A stretch of 13,815 nt of DNA from NCBI GenBank assembly GCA_023431245.1, contig JAEYXO010000295.1, forward strand, positions 1 to 13,815, read 5' to 3'. A program made the position numbers and the translations under genes. This DNA comes from Pseudomonadota bacterium. Its GTDB lineage: Bacteria; Pseudomonadota; Gammaproteobacteria; Burkholderiales; SG8-41. This document shows positions 13,338 through 13,815 of this stretch, piece after piece; within the stretch, counting starts at the first letter, position 1; every line of letters begins with the position of its first letter. The notes under the pieces are model-generated. The model was not told the DNA's origin and did not search any database. It saw nothing but the letters and a program-made list of their open reading frames with translations.

Positions 13338-13815
13338 GGCGCCCGCCTCACAACCGCGAGGCCGTGGCGGCTCATCCACAGCCGCGACAGCAGCTGCACC
13401 AGTCCGGCAGCCGCCAGCGCCCACAGGAAGGCTGCGCCGATGCCCTGGGTTGTCAGCGCCCAGGCCAGCACCGCGCAGAAGGTGCTGAACGCATAAAAGC
13501 CGAGCACCATGCCGCGCAGCAGCTGCACCGTCGCCGCCGCTCCGGCACTGCGATGGGTGAACAGCACCAGCACCGTGCCCATCACCGGAAACATCGCGAG
13601 TATGCCGCTCAGTGACGGTCCCAGCTGCGCGGCGAAATAGGTCACTCCCAGCACCAGCAACGCACCGAGCAGCATGCGCAGCAGCATGTCGCGCGGCGGT
13701 TTCGCCGCGGACGCAGCGGCGGCCGCGAGATGCGGATAGAAACGCGGCGCGAGCCACAGGCCGAGCAGCACACCGGCCGCGGCCGCCGGCAATGTGGCGT
13801 TCCACCATTCCAGCA
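13334..13815 (-). CDS. Multi-pass membrane protein, C-terminal part (5' end beyond the window)
   Basis: About 160 residues are visible and the frame stays open to the window edge (upstream of the TTG at 13790-13792 it reads LEWWNAT), so the true start is probably outside. Four to five hydrophobic segments: AAAAGVLLGLWLAP, then MLLGALLVLGVTYFAAQLG, SGILAMFPVMGTVLVLFTH, MVLGFYAFSTFCAVLAWAL and GAAFLWALAAAGLVQLLS. The motif GPSLSGILAMFPVMG followed by THRSAGAAAT repeats the style of small integral-membrane proteins of unknown function. I cannot name the family. Stop TAG at 13334-13336 overlaps the dacB stop. Its neighbours give no clear functional hint. Confidence 0.75.
   Translation of the reverse strand, partial: LEWWNATLPAAAAGVLLGLWLAPRFYPHLAAAAASAAKPPRDMLLRMLLGALLVLGVTYFAAQLGPSLSGILAMFPVMGTVLVLFTHRSAGAAATVQLLRGMVLGFYAFSTFCAVLAWALTTQGIGAAFLWALAAAGLVQLLSRLWMSRHGLAVVRRAP

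Overview
The window looks like chromosomal DNA of a GC-rich betaproteobacterium. The GroEL and GroES sequences, the CIRCE/HrcA-type heat-shock operator in front of groES (absent from enteric bacteria) and the tRNA-Phe with an encoded CCA all fit. Genus cannot be fixed from the sequence. I see no insertion sequence, phage gene or CRISPR array.

Layout. Positions 1-3720 all read leftward: the first 39 codons of a CaiB/BaiF CoA-transferase (1-117), tRNA-Phe(GAA) (238-313), a 100-residue two-helix membrane protein (429-731), groEL (907-2547), groES (2575-2862) with its promoter and CIRCE operator, and an unrecognised 217-residue cytosolic protein (3067-3720). Positions 4031-8103 hold a four-gene leftward cluster. 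Transcribed order is: an all-hexapeptide-repeat beta-helix protein, a GNAT-fold acyltransferase, carboxynorspermidine decarboxylase (nspC) and carboxynorspermidine/carboxyspermidine dehydrogenase. A good sigma70 promoter at 8474-8502 would give this cluster a leader of about 360 nt that is unusually rich in hairpins. Positions 8658-13337 read rightward as a tight unit: bioA, a SLOG/YpsA-like 'molybdenum carrier' protein, a beta-CASP metallo-beta-lactamase nuclease and a PBP4-type D-Ala-D-Ala carboxypeptidase (dacB). A converging partial membrane protein closes the window, and its stop codon overlaps that of dacB.

The main structural observation is that the four-gene polyamine cluster sits between two copies of the 5' end of bioA. 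The intact copy starts at 8658. A decayed, truncated copy lies at about 3878-4002 in the same orientation, roughly two thirds identical without gaps at a constant offset of 4754 bp. The simplest reading is an ancestral order groESL - unknown gene - bioA operon, into which the polyamine cluster was inserted or duplicated next to bioA, leaving a bioA relic at the left junction.

How the genes work together. The last two enzymes of the cluster make norspermidine and/or spermidine from aspartate semialdehyde and a diamine. A GNAT enzyme and a long beta-helix protein in front of them suggest a polyamine-linked modification or surface/scaffold function. This is inference, and it is the best candidate here for an undescribed system.
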